Part shown: piece by piece, positions 1 to 8,933 of the stretch
Layout: each line of letters begins with the position of its first letter
Position numbering within the stretch: position 1 is the first letter of the stretch
Origin: DATFBY01 sp035253585
GTDB lineage: Bacteria; Gemmatimonadota; Gemmatimonadetes; Gemmatimonadales; Gemmatimonadaceae
Length of the DNA stretch: 64,000 bases
Assembly (NCBI GenBank): GCA_035253585.1
Contig: DATFBY010000110.1
Location: 1-64,000 of the forward strand
Reading direction: 5' to 3'
Notes under the pieces: model-generated
Databases searched by the model: none
What the model was told of the DNA's origin: nothing
Seen by the model: the letters and a program-made list of their open reading frames with translations, nothing else
Made by a program: the position numbers and the translations under genes

Positions 1-658
<658 letters not shown>

Positions 659-662
<4 letters not shown>

Positions 663-1687
663 GCCCCCACGCCGGTGAGCACGCCACCCAGCGTCGATCG
701 GGCCAGCTCGACCTCCGCCTTGCTGCCGATGAAGAGTGGCGTACGCTGGTGCAATTCGGTGGGATTGATGTCCATGATGCGCGAGGCGCCATCGCTGGCC
801 GCGCCACCCGCCTGCTCGACGACGAACGCGAGAGGGTTCGCCTCATAGAGTAACCGCAGCTTGCCGCGCGGGCTCTGCTTGTTCGCCGGATACGCGAAGA
901 CACCGCCACCCAGCAGATTGCGATGGAAGTCGGCGACGAGCGATCCAACGTAGCGCACATTGAGCGCCTTGCGATCTCCCTCGAGACCGCGATATCGGCG
1001 CATCAGCGTCTTCACGTTGTCGTCCCAATGCTGCTCGTACGAATCGTTTACCGAGAGATACCGGCCGCGATCGGGAATGCGGATGTTGGGATGCGACAAA
1101 AGGAACTCGCCGATCGACGGATCGAGCGTGAAGCCGTGCGCGCCCTGGCCGGTGGTGTACACCAGCATCGTGCTCGAGCCATAGATCACATACCCGGCGG
1201 CAACCTGCCGCCGCCCGGGTTGCAGCATGTCCTCCAGCTCCGCGCGGCGGCCCGTGGAGATCTTTTTGGCGACGGAGAAGATCGTGCCGACGGGAACGTT
1301 GACGTCGATGTTCGACGAGCCATCGAGTGGGTCGAAGAGCAGGACGTACTTGCCGCAGCGAAAGCCTTCCGGGATGTGGATGATGTCGGGCTCTTCTTCC
1401 GACGCCATGCCGCACAACCGTCCGCCATGGTCCATCGCCTTGGTGATCACTTCGTTGGCGAGGACGTCGAGCTTCTGTTGCACCTCGCCCTGGACGTTCT
1501 CGCTATGCGTGGCGCCGAGGATGTCGGCGAGACCAGCGCTTCTCACTTTGTTGGCGATCATCTTGGCGGCGAGCGCCAGGTCGTAGAGAACGCCGGAGAG
1601 CTCGCCCGTGGCCTCCGGGTGCAGGCGCTCCTGCTCGATGATGAAGCGTTCGATGGTGACGACAGACGTCGGTGTATGCTGAACCAC
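659..1687 (-). CDS. fbp: Fructose-1,6-bisphosphatase, class I
   Basis: Removes the 1-phosphate of fructose-1,6-bisphosphate in gluconeogenesis; cytoplasmic and Mg-dependent. The 342 residues equal the class I length. Metal-site motifs are present: SEEEP near residue 96, DPLDGSSN at about 119-126, and YEANPLAF with a ligand Glu near 282; the substrate segment FHRNLLGGG is near 254. The chosen start is GTG at 1687, which overlaps the TAG stop of the upstream gene; the open frame runs to 1918 but that extension is unrelated to the family. The gene is last but one in the miaB-comFB-comEC run. Confidence 0.95.
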
Positions 1688-2091
1688 TAGCCATGTCCTC
1701 GAGTGGAATCCGGAGCGGACCGCCCAGCAAGACACGCTGCGGCGTAGGCGCGCGCGTCGGCTTCGAATCGGTTCCGATGATACCCGTGCCGGAGGGTCTC
1801 CCAGATATACTGAAACGGAAAGGTCGCGCTGGCCTGAAACTGATGCACGTGCCGCAATTCGTGCAAGAGCAGGTCCGCGTCGAGCGGCACGCGATCGGCG
1901 ACGAACACCGTGCGCCACAAGGTGATCGCCGCAACGCTCGGGCGCCCGAGCGCCCAGCCACCGACGCGCAGCGGGAACCCACCGCGGCGGAGGCGAATGG
2001 CCGCGAGCTCGGGATGGCGCCGCACGAGCTGCGGAGGCGTCGCCATCGCTCGGCCGACCAGGTTCTCAATCAAGGTAGCGACAGTGCCCAC
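1687..2091 (-). CDS. Small HELRH zinc-metallopeptidase-like protein, function unknown
   Basis: A 134-residue protein with LLLHELRHVHQF near residue 80, an HExxH zinc motif, followed by RFEADARAYA, whose Glu could be a third ligand. The arrangement recalls small DUF4157-like putative peptidases. No signal peptide or membrane helix is seen. The start is uncertain: GTG at 2091 overlaps the end of comEC by 22 bases, while ATG at 2046 would give MATPPQL and no overlap. Its stop overlaps the fbp start. Function is not known; the peptidase call rests on the motif alone. Confidence 0.65.
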   Translation of the reverse strand: MGTVATLIENLVGRAMATPPQLVRRHPELAAIRLRRGGFPLRVGGWALGRPSVAAITLWRTVFVADRVPLDADLLLHELRHVHQFQASATFPFQYIWETLRHGYHRNRFEADARAYAAACLAGRSAPDSTRGHG

Positions 2092-4277
2092 GAATCTCCC
2101 TCGGCCGAAATCTCGATGCGATCGCCGTCCGTCCTGACGACAATGCTCCCCAGTTGATCGGTACGAAGCACCTCGGCTCCGCGCGCGGCAAGCGCAGCGA
2201 GTACGCGCGGACTAGGATGCCCATAGCCGTTGCCGGCGCCTACCGACACGAGCGCGACACGCGGTCGCACGGCGTCAAGAAATGGATCAGTGCTGCTGGT
2301 GACGCTTCCGTGATGCCCGACCTTGAGCACATCGGCGCGCAACGAGACCGGTGCGTTCGCCAGCAGCCATCGCTCTTCATCGCGCTCCGCATCTCCCATC
2401 AGTAGGAATCGTCGCCGGCCATACTCGATCATCACGACGACGCTGGCATCGTTCGGATCGACGAGTGTCGACATCCATGCCGAGTCAGGCGCGAGCACGC
2501 GCAACCGCACGCCATCGACCAGCGTACTCTCCCCGACTCGTACCCGATGCCATCGTACCCCACGACCCAGCGCTTCGGCAAGCGACTCGCGGTATGGCTC
2601 GCTGCCGCCGATGTATGCGCCATCCCAGTATGATGCCGGGCGCAGTCCCCGGAGCACGCTCTCGGCGCCGCCAACGTGATCAGCGTGCGGGTGCGACAGG
2701 ACGAAGGACACCAGATCGCCCCCACGTCGCCTGAGATACGGTATCACGGTCGATCTACCCGCGTCGCCGCCTCGCCACGCGCGGCCGGCGTCGAAGAGCA
2801 CCCACCGGCCTCGCGGCGTGCGCAACGCAATGGCATCCCCTTGGCCGACGTCGATCATGTGCAACTCGGCCTGCTGGAACCGCGCGGGAGCGAGCGGCGA
2901 CCATGCTGCTGCCGCGCAGACGGCGAGTGCGACGCACAGTGGCCGACCGGGGAACGTCGCAATGCAGGACCAGAGCAAGGCGGCGGTAGCACAGGCGGCG
3001 AGCAGCGCGCCGGTGAACGTCGGTGCGATCGTGATCGACGCGTGAGGGACGGAGGAGCCAAGGAACGCGATCGTCGAAAAGACCGAGAAGAGCGGGTGCA
3101 CGGCATCGGCGAGAAACGAGGCGACGCCTGACAACGGCGATATGAGGAGGATCAGAAAGAGCGCAGGCTGAAGCACGGCGACGACGGGGCCGGCCGCCAG
3201 ATTGGTGAGGGGCGCTATGACGCTGATTCGTCCGAAGCTCCACGCAACGAGCGGCGCGGTAGCGACGCTGGCGACGGCGGAAGCGAGCAAGGCTCTGCAG
3301 ATCGTGGCGCGCCAGCCACTCAGTCGCGGTGTGATCAAGCGCTTCGTGAGCGCACCGCTGGCAATGAGACCGGCAATGCCGACGACGCTGAGCTGGTAGC
3401 CAAGGTCGGTAACCATGCGGGGCTCCACGAGCGGCACTGCCGCGCCTAACGCGAGTGCGGCCCAGGGCGATGTCGGCCGTTGGATCATGCGCGAGACGAG
3501 AGCGATACCAAGCATCACGCCCGAGCGAACCGCGGGCGCCGGCGCGCCGATCACGATGACGTAGCCCGCCGTCACGAGAATCGTTCCGACAGCCGCCGCG
3601 CCGCGCGCCAGGCGCAACGCCTGGAAGACCAGCTGCACAGCGAGCGCGATGATTCCGACGTGGAGACCCGAGATCGACAGCATGTGCACGATCCCCGATT
3701 CGGCGAAGCGGTCGCGAATTGCAGGGTCCACGCCGCGAGTGTCGGCCACCAGGAGCGCGCGAGCCATTGGCGCGTCGATGCCGAACACGCTGTCGATTCT
3801 CGCTGAGGCACGTGCGCGCAGCGCGCTGGCAAGCGAGACATCGGTAGCTCTTCCAAGCTGTGCCCGCTTGATCGTGACGCCGCGCTTCGTGGGATGCGCC
3901 TCACCCGAAACGGGGATGACATCACCACCCGAAGCGCGGCCAGAGACGACAGCCAGCGTCGCGGGCAGACTGCAGCGCCTTCCCGAGACGCGACCTTTCA
4001 CGAATGCGCCCGGTGCCGCGGGATCATCGAGCGTGACCGTCCAGCTCTTTGCTCGCGCGAGAGCGTCGCGGCATCCACGGTCGGTCCGTAGCTCAGCAGC
4101 CGCGACTATGAGACCGCTGGCCAGCAACGCCGCGCCGGCCACGGCCGCCGACGCCTGACGAGCCAGCGCGACGACGAGCAGCATGATCGCCGCCCCGACG
4201 CCCCAGATGACAAAGCCGCCGAACCCGAGAAGCAGTCCGGCGGCGTACGACGCCACCGCGATGGCGACGAGCGGCAT
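2070..4277 (-). CDS. comEC: DNA internalization-related competence protein ComEC/Rec2
   Basis: Inner-membrane channel that passes single-stranded transforming DNA into the cytoplasm. At 735 residues it has the full three-part plan: N-terminal membrane helices and OB-like region (1-200), the Competence membrane core with HMLSISGLHVG and LGYQLSVVGIAGL, and a C-terminal metallo-beta-lactamase-like domain with MIDVGQGDA and the metal motif HPHADHVGG near residue 527. The ATG at 4277 directly precedes the first helix. It lies 18 bases after comFB, so two competence-associated genes are adjacent. The gene suggests natural transformability, but no pilus or other uptake genes are in the window. Confidence 0.94.
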   Translation of the reverse strand: MPLVAIAVASYAAGLLLGFGGFVIWGVGAAIMLLVVALARQASAAVAGAALLASGLIVAAAELRTDRGCRDALARAKSWTVTLDDPAAPGAFVKGRVSGRRCSLPATLAVVSGRASGGDVIPVSGEAHPTKRGVTIKRAQLGRATDVSLASALRARASARIDSVFGIDAPMARALLVADTRGVDPAIRDRFAESGIVHMLSISGLHVGIIALAVQLVFQALRLARGAAAVGTILVTAGYVIVIGAPAPAVRSGVMLGIALVSRMIQRPTSPWAALALGAAVPLVEPRMVTDLGYQLSVVGIAGLIASGALTKRLITPRLSGWRATICRALLASAVASVATAPLVAWSFGRISVIAPLTNLAAGPVVAVLQPALFLILLISPLSGVASFLADAVHPLFSVFSTIAFLGSSVPHASITIAPTFTGALLAACATAALLWSCIATFPGRPLCVALAVCAAAAWSPLAPARFQQAELHMIDVGQGDAIALRTPRGRWVLFDAGRAWRGGDAGRSTVIPYLRRRGGDLVSFVLSHPHADHVGGAESVLRGLRPASYWDGAYIGGSEPYRESLAEALGRGVRWHRVRVGESTLVDGVRLRVLAPDSAWMSTLVDPNDASVVVMIEYGRRRFLLMGDAERDEERWLLANAPVSLRADVLKVGHHGSVTSSTDPFLDAVRPRVALVSVGAGNGYGHPSPRVLAALAARGAEVLRTDQLGSIVVRTDGDRIEISAEGDSWALSLP

Positions 4278-4295
4278 CGTTCCTCCGCGTATGCG

Positions 4296-4583
4296 CTACT
4301 TTGTCTCCTTGGCGGCACGCGGGTTCGTGTGCCGCGGATTTGCCGCCACTCGCCGCATGGCATCGAGCACGATCACCGACAGCTCGGCGCGTCTCTGATC
4401 GCTCTGCAGATCCACGGAGATGAGCGCCTGGCCAGTGGCCGTCCCGCTATACCGCGGCTGGGCCTGGTTCAGGGTGTAGGTCAGCACATCCTCGCGGCAG
4501 TGCTCGCACCCACAGAACTCCGGGTTCGCACGGCGGAGCTCGTCGTACAGCTCGCCGATGATGGTCTCGACGCGATTCTTCAT
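4296..4583 (-). CDS. comFB: ComFB-family protein (late competence)
   Basis: A 95-residue protein with the compact ComFB fold signature: an N-terminal helix VETIIGELYDEL, the cysteine motif CGCEHCREDV, then TYTLNQAQPRY, a typical ComFB segment. The cysteines may bind metal. The name comes from the Bacillus comF operon; the exact role there is unclear, and ComFB-like proteins in other bacteria have been linked to second-messenger signalling. Its ATG overlaps the miaB stop (ATGA), and comEC follows at once, so a competence or surface-motility link is a reasonable inference. Confidence 0.82.
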   Translation of the reverse strand: MKNRVETIIGELYDELRRANPEFCGCEHCREDVLTYTLNQAQPRYSGTATGQALISVDLQSDQRRAELSVIVLDAMRRVAANPRHTNPRAAKETK

Positions 4584-5920
4584 CCGGCCATCGGGAGCGC
4601 GACCCGCTCACGCACCACCGCTCCGGTGAACGTCGAGCCGGTCGTCCCAGTGAGCTCGACGGTTTGATACGACCCGATCTGCGATTCATCGCCCGGCACC
4701 AACACGGTGCGGTGGTGCCGAGTGCGTCCCTGCAGCAGCGTCCCACGACGCGACACTTTTTCCACCAGGATTTCGTGACGCGTTCCGAGTAACGAAAGGT
4801 TCTTCGCCCGCGATCCTTCGCGCACCGTGGCGATGAGGCGCGCCAGACGCTCGCTGGCGACATCGTCAGGCACCGTGAGCTCCGGTGGCAGCCTCGTGGC
4901 TGGCGTTCCATCGCGGGGAGAGAACTTGAAGGTGAAGGCATCCTCGAAGCCGACTTCCTTTACCGCGGACAGCGTCTCCTCGAACTCGTCATCGGTCTCG
5001 CCGGGGAACCCGACGATCACGTCCGTCGTCAGCGCGACGCCGGGAATCGCCGCCCGAAGCCGATCGACGCACCTCAGGTATTCCTCGCGTGTGTAGCGGC
5101 GAAGCATGCGCTTGAGCGTGCGTGTCGATCCCGACTGCATGGGCAAGTGCACATGCTCACAGACCGTCGGCGTTGTTGCCATCGCATCGAGCACGCGGTC
5201 GCTGAAGTCGTTCGGATGCGGGCTCGTGAATCGCACGCGGCGAATGCCGGATACCGCGCCTACGGCGCGAAGCAGATCGGCGAAATCGTGCTCCCCATCG
5301 TGATAAGAATTCACTGTCTGACCGAGCAAGGTGACTTCCGTGATCCCGGCGACGACGATCTCACGAGTTTCGCGCTCGACGTCGGACAACCTACGGCTGC
5401 GCTCCGGCCCGCGCGTCATCGGAACAATGCAGTACGTGCACTTGTAATCGCAGCCGCGCTGCACGGGGATCCACGCGCGCACGCCGTCAAACCGCCGCGC
5501 GGCAAAGTCCTCGTAGTGCTCTTCGAGATCGAAGTCGACTTTGGCGACTCGTTCACCGCGACGTGCGCCTTCGATGAGCGCCGGGAGCGCGCGGTAGCCA
5601 TCGGGACCGATCACCAGATCGACGTGCCGAGCGCGGTCGAGGAGCTTGGGGCCGAGCCGCTGGGCCATGCACCCCGTCACGCCGAGCACCGTTTCGGCAC
5701 CCATGTGCCGCTTGAGCTCACCGAGCCGGCCGATGACACGTTGCTCGGCGTGATCGCGGATGGCGCAGGTGTTGACGAGGATGACGTCGGCGCCTTCTGG
5801 GGACTCCGCCGGCGCATAACCGTACTCGGCCAGATGACCATACATGAGCTCGGAATCGCTCACGTTCATCTGGCAGCCGTACGTCTCGATGTAGACAGTT
5901 CCGCGCGAAGTCCTTTGCAT
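4580..5920 (-). CDS. miaB: tRNA-2-methylthio-N6-dimethylallyladenosine synthase MiaB
   Basis: Radical-SAM methylthiotransferase that adds the 2-methylthio group to i6A37 in tRNAs. The 446 residues contain the UPF0004 domain with ETYGCQMN and cluster-II cysteines C16, C52 and C84, the radical-SAM motif CDYKCTYC (C157, C161, C164), and a C-terminal TRAM domain ending near GAVVRERVALP. ETYGCQMN and the TRAM domain favour MiaB over RimO or MtaB. The frame is open to 6103, but ATG at 5920 fits the family start, and a -10-like TATAAC lies seven bases upstream. First gene of the miaB-comFB-comEC run. Confidence 0.95.
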   Translation of the reverse strand: MQRTSRGTVYIETYGCQMNVSDSELMYGHLAEYGYAPAESPEGADVILVNTCAIRDHAEQRVIGRLGELKRHMGAETVLGVTGCMAQRLGPKLLDRARHVDLVIGPDGYRALPALIEGARRGERVAKVDFDLEEHYEDFAARRFDGVRAWIPVQRGCDYKCTYCIVPMTRGPERSRRLSDVERETREIVVAGITEVTLLGQTVNSYHDGEHDFADLLRAVGAVSGIRRVRFTSPHPNDFSDRVLDAMATTPTVCEHVHLPMQSGSTRTLKRMLRRYTREEYLRCVDRLRAAIPGVALTTDVIVGFPGETDDEFEETLSAVKEVGFEDAFTFKFSPRDGTPATRLPPELTVPDDVASERLARLIATVREGSRAKNLSLLGTRHEILVEKVSRRGTLLQGRTRHHRTVLVPGDESQIGSYQTVELTGTTGSTFTGAVVRERVALPMAG

Positions 5921-5927
5921 GCTGAAA

Positions 5928-5933
5928 GTTATA
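5928..5933 (-). promoter_or_regulatory. Candidate -10 element of miaB
   Basis: TATAAC on the minus strand ends seven bases before the miaB ATG, which would give an almost leaderless transcript. The -35 position is weak (ACTGTA at about 5951-5956). No Shine-Dalgarno is visible between the element and the ATG. Confidence 0.35.
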
Positions 5934-6044
5934 CCGCACGACCAGCCCGGTACAGTGCGGGTGCGGAGGCTTCGATTCGAACTGGTAACGTTCGGCCGGC
6001 GTTGTGCATCGAAGACCCCATCGATTCCCAGCACGGAGGCCGGA

Positions 6045-6539
6045 ATGGCAGACACTTCGCGTCCGATCGACCCGGGCGTGTCAATCGGACATGTGCACCT
6101 CAAGGTCTCGGACCTCGGCCGGGCTCTCGATTTCTATTCCGGCGTGCTCGGCTTCGAGCTCATGCAGCGCTACGGCCCGCAGGCGGCATTCGTGTCGGCC
6201 GGCGGCTACCATCATCACATCGGTCTGAACACCTGGGAAAGTGCGGGCGGGAAGCCACCCGGTCGGGGAACGACCGGACTTTACCATGTGGCGATTCGCT
6301 ATCCGACGCGGGCGGCGCTGGCTGATGCGCTCAAGCGGCTCATGGGCGCCGGGATTCAGCTCGACGGCGCGAGCGATCATGGCGTGAGTGAAGCGCTCTA
6401 TCTCCGCGATCCGGATCAGAACGGCATCGAGCTCTACTGGGATCGCCCACGCGAGCAGTGGCCGCGCACGCCCGACGGCGCGTTGGCCATGACCACGATG
6501 CCGCTCGACCTTCGCAGCCTGCTCGGCGACGCGCCGTAA
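6045..6539 (+). CDS. VOC-family dioxygenase/glyoxalase-like protein (CatE-like)
   Basis: A 164-residue single-domain member of the vicinal oxygen chelate superfamily. The first beta-alpha-beta unit is GHVHLKVSDLGRALDFYSGVLGF (about 18-40) with a metal-ligand His; HHIGLNTWES near 60 and a second half with LYHVAIRYPT, YLRDPDQNGIELYWDRP and its terminal Glu ligand complete the fold. Closest in style to Bacillus CatE-type catechol-2,3-dioxygenase proteins, but the substrate is not predictable. ATG at 6045 has GGAGG upstream. It is a lone plus-strand gene divergent from miaB. Confidence 0.82.
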   Translation: MADTSRPIDPGVSIGHVHLKVSDLGRALDFYSGVLGFELMQRYGPQAAFVSAGGYHHHIGLNTWESAGGKPPGRGTTGLYHVAIRYPTRAALADALKRLMGAGIQLDGASDHGVSEALYLRDPDQNGIELYWDRPREQWPRTPDGALAMTTMPLDLRSLLGDAP

Positions 6540-6577
6540 ACCGATCCGAACGTAGCGCAGCGAAGCGAGTATCGTCG

Positions 6578-7768
6578 TTAGGCGGTAGCCGCCGGCTTGG
6601 ACGACGGGTGCACAGGGAGCATGAAATGAAATTGGCTCCCCTGCCCCTCGGCGCTTTGCACCCAGATCCGCCCGCCGTGGGCCTCGACCGCCAGCTTGCA
6701 GAAGGCGAGGCCGAGGCCGGAGCTGCGGACGCGCGGGAGCTCGGGCTGCCGCACTCGTTCGAACTTGCGGAAGATGAGCTCGTGGTACTGCGGCGGGATT
6801 CCCGGCCCGTTGTCGCTCACGGTGAAGAGCACGCCGCCTGACGAGTCGCGCCGCGCGAGGACGTCGAGCTCCACCGCCTTCGAGGAGTGCGTCAACGCGT
6901 TCTGAATGAGATTCGAGAAGACGCGCTTGATCAATCCCTTGTCGGCATGGAAGACAGGCGTGTCCTCGGCCACGTCGATGTGCGCGTACGCACTCTCCTG
7001 CTGGAAGCGCACATGCCACTCGTGCACGACTTCGGTGATGAGCGCGCCCGGCGCGATGGGCTGAACGTCGAGCTGGATCTGCGTGTCCTCGATCCGTGCG
7101 ACCTCGAGGAGATCGTTGATCAATCCGAGGAGGTCCTCGGCCTTTCCTTCCGCATCGCCAAGCGCACGGCGCTGATTGTCGGAGATGGCGCCGAAATCGC
7201 CATCGATGACCATCTCGAGTGAGGCGAGCACGGAGGTGAGCGGTGTTTTCAGATCGTGCACGATCATCTTCATGAGGTCATCGCGCACCTTCTCCAGCTC
7301 CCGCAGCTTCCGATAGCTTTCTTCCAGCGCATCGGTCGCGAACTTGAGTCGCAGCAGGCTGCGAACGCGAGCCGAGAGGATCTGGCGGTTGTGCGGTTTG
7401 GTGAGGAAGTCGTCGCCGCCGGCCTCGATCGCTTTCACGCGATCGGTGGTGTCGTTGAGCGCGGTGACGAAAATGACGGGGATGCGCGCCGTGCGTGGAT
7501 CACGCTTGAGCCGCCGGCACACCTCGAAGCCCGTCGAACGGTCATCGCACCCCAGGTTGCCCGCCGGCATCGATACGTCGAGGATGCACAGATCGGGATT
7601 GTGCGCGAAGGCACCTTCGAGCGCGCTCGGACCATCGACGGCCTCTACCACTCGGTAGCCGAGCGTCGACAGTTGATCGTTGAGCAGCTCCACGTTCGCC
7701 GGTACGTCGTCGGCGACGAGGATCAACGGAGCGGTCGGCCCGCTCTCTGACGCGTATGCTTGCGTCAC
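6578..7768 (-). CDS. Receiver-first hybrid histidine kinase (REC-HisKA-HATPase)
   Basis: A soluble 396-residue signalling protein. The receiver domain (about 15-135) has the acidic pair near 20, phospho-Asp D64 in CILDVSMP and KP at 124; a short coiled linker leads to HisKA with H171 in MIVHDLKTP, then HATPase with N-box NLIQNALTHS, DNGPGIPP and GLGLAFC. An insert of about ten residues (AGNLGCDDRS) follows D64-VSMP, unusual for a receiver. No membrane helix, so input presumably arrives by phosphotransfer to the receiver. The stop TAA lies inside a GCCTAACG motif. It starts 4 bases after the barrel gene. Confidence 0.9.
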   Translation of the reverse strand: MTQAYASESGPTAPLILVADDVPANVELLNDQLSTLGYRVVEAVDGPSALEGAFAHNPDLCILDVSMPAGNLGCDDRSTGFEVCRRLKRDPRTARIPVIFVTALNDTTDRVKAIEAGGDDFLTKPHNRQILSARVRSLLRLKFATDALEESYRKLRELEKVRDDLMKMIVHDLKTPLTSVLASLEMVIDGDFGAISDNQRRALGDAEGKAEDLLGLINDLLEVARIEDTQIQLDVQPIAPGALITEVVHEWHVRFQQESAYAHIDVAEDTPVFHADKGLIKRVFSNLIQNALTHSSKAVELDVLARRDSSGGVLFTVSDNGPGIPPQYHELIFRKFERVRQPELPRVRSSGLGLAFCKLAVEAHGGRIWVQSAEGQGSQFHFMLPVHPSSKPAATA

Positions 7769-7772
7769 GGGG

Positions 7773-8933
7773 TCAGGGTTTGACGGCTATTCCAATGCTG
7801 AAAGTCCAGGCGTTCTCGCGTGCATCGCCGTCGGTGCGGCGCATGGAGCGTTGGAGGGCTAAATCGATTGCGGCCCGGAAGCGAGACATGGGGATTCCCA
7901 AGCCAGCGGCGATGTTCGTTTCGCGAATCTCATCGCCGCTCACGCTGAATGGGAGTGTGCGCCGACGCACGCCCGCGCGAACCGGCAGATCCTGGCCGAG
8001 CAAGCCCGGGCCCTTCACTTCGGCTCCGATGCCAACGTCCCATCCATCGAATGCTTGAACGGGACTTCCGGCGCGAAGCAGACCGCCCAACTTAGACCAC
8101 TCATCCCAGTTGGCGCGGATGGCAAGCGTCGTTCCGGCGATCCCAGTATAACGAATTCCGCCACCAAATCGGCTTGGCGCACTGGCAGCCTGGAGGAGAG
8201 TGTCACCGCTGTGCGCGCGGACGCGCCCACCAGCGCGACCCGACGCCGCCACCGACAGTTCCTTGATGCGAAACTCGAAGCCGCCGCTGATGGCGTTGCC
8301 CGAATAGCTGAGCGCGCCCGTCTCCAGGAATGGCAGCGTGACGGAGCTGTCGTTGAACGAGGCACTGTCGAAGGTGACAGCGACGGTTTGACGATTCTCA
8401 CCGGTGAACGCGTGCCCGCCGATGCCGACAATAATGGATGGCGTGATCGCGTACGAGACGCCTAGCCGCACATCGTTGATGGCGCCTTCGCTGCCGAAGT
8501 TCGCGGTATAAGTGACCGTGTCGTCAGGCAGGATGACGGAATCTCGCACCGATGTCCGCCACGTTCGGTCGAACAACGTCGAAAAACCAACACCGATGGT
8601 TGCCTTGTTCCCGATCGCCAGCGCAGCCGCAACCACTGGAAAGCGAATCAACGTCGATGATTCGTCATCGCCGTCGGTGCCCGAGAGCCTTCGAAATTCA
8701 GGCGAGTATTGCACGTAGATGCCAGACCGGCCCCATGACGCGAGCGCCGCTGGATTCAAGGGGGTGATCGGGTCGAACTCGGCCAGCGCTCCGCCGGTGC
8801 TCAACACGCGCGTGCTCACCTGACCTGGTGGATACCCGAAGCCTTGCGAGCTCAGCGTTCCCTGCGCGTGCAGCGTTGCCGGGACGACGCCCAAGAGCAT
8901 GAGGGCCACTGCAAATCGAAATGCGCGCATCAA
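7773..8933 (-). CDS. Outer-membrane beta-barrel protein, function unknown
   Basis: 386 residues with a signal peptide (hydrophobic core FAVALMLLGVVPATLHAQ, cleavage after HAQ) and then alternating strands rich in Gly and aromatic residues, for example RLGVSYAITPSIIVGIGGHAF, ending in a beta strand. The N-terminal QGFGYPPGQVSTRVLSTGGALAE resembles FadL/PorV-like barrels of Bacteroidota-type genomes, but this is a weak likeness. Overlaps the upstream lipoprotein gene by four bases (8930-8933), so the pair is probably made together. The transported or bound partner is unknown. Confidence 0.68.
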   Translation of the reverse strand: MMRAFRFAVALMLLGVVPATLHAQGTLSSQGFGYPPGQVSTRVLSTGGALAEFDPITPLNPAALASWGRSGIYVQYSPEFRRLSGTDGDDESSTLIRFPVVAAALAIGNKATIGVGFSTLFDRTWRTSVRDSVILPDDTVTYTANFGSEGAINDVRLGVSYAITPSIIVGIGGHAFTGENRQTVAVTFDSASFNDSSVTLPFLETGALSYSGNAISGGFEFRIKELSVAASGRAGGRVRAHSGDTLLQAASAPSRFGGGIRYTGIAGTTLAIRANWDEWSKLGGLLRAGSPVQAFDGWDVGIGAEVKGPGLLGQDLPVRAGVRRRTLPFSVSGDEIRETNIAAGLGIPMSRFRAAIDLALQRSMRRTDGDARENAWTFSIGIAVKP

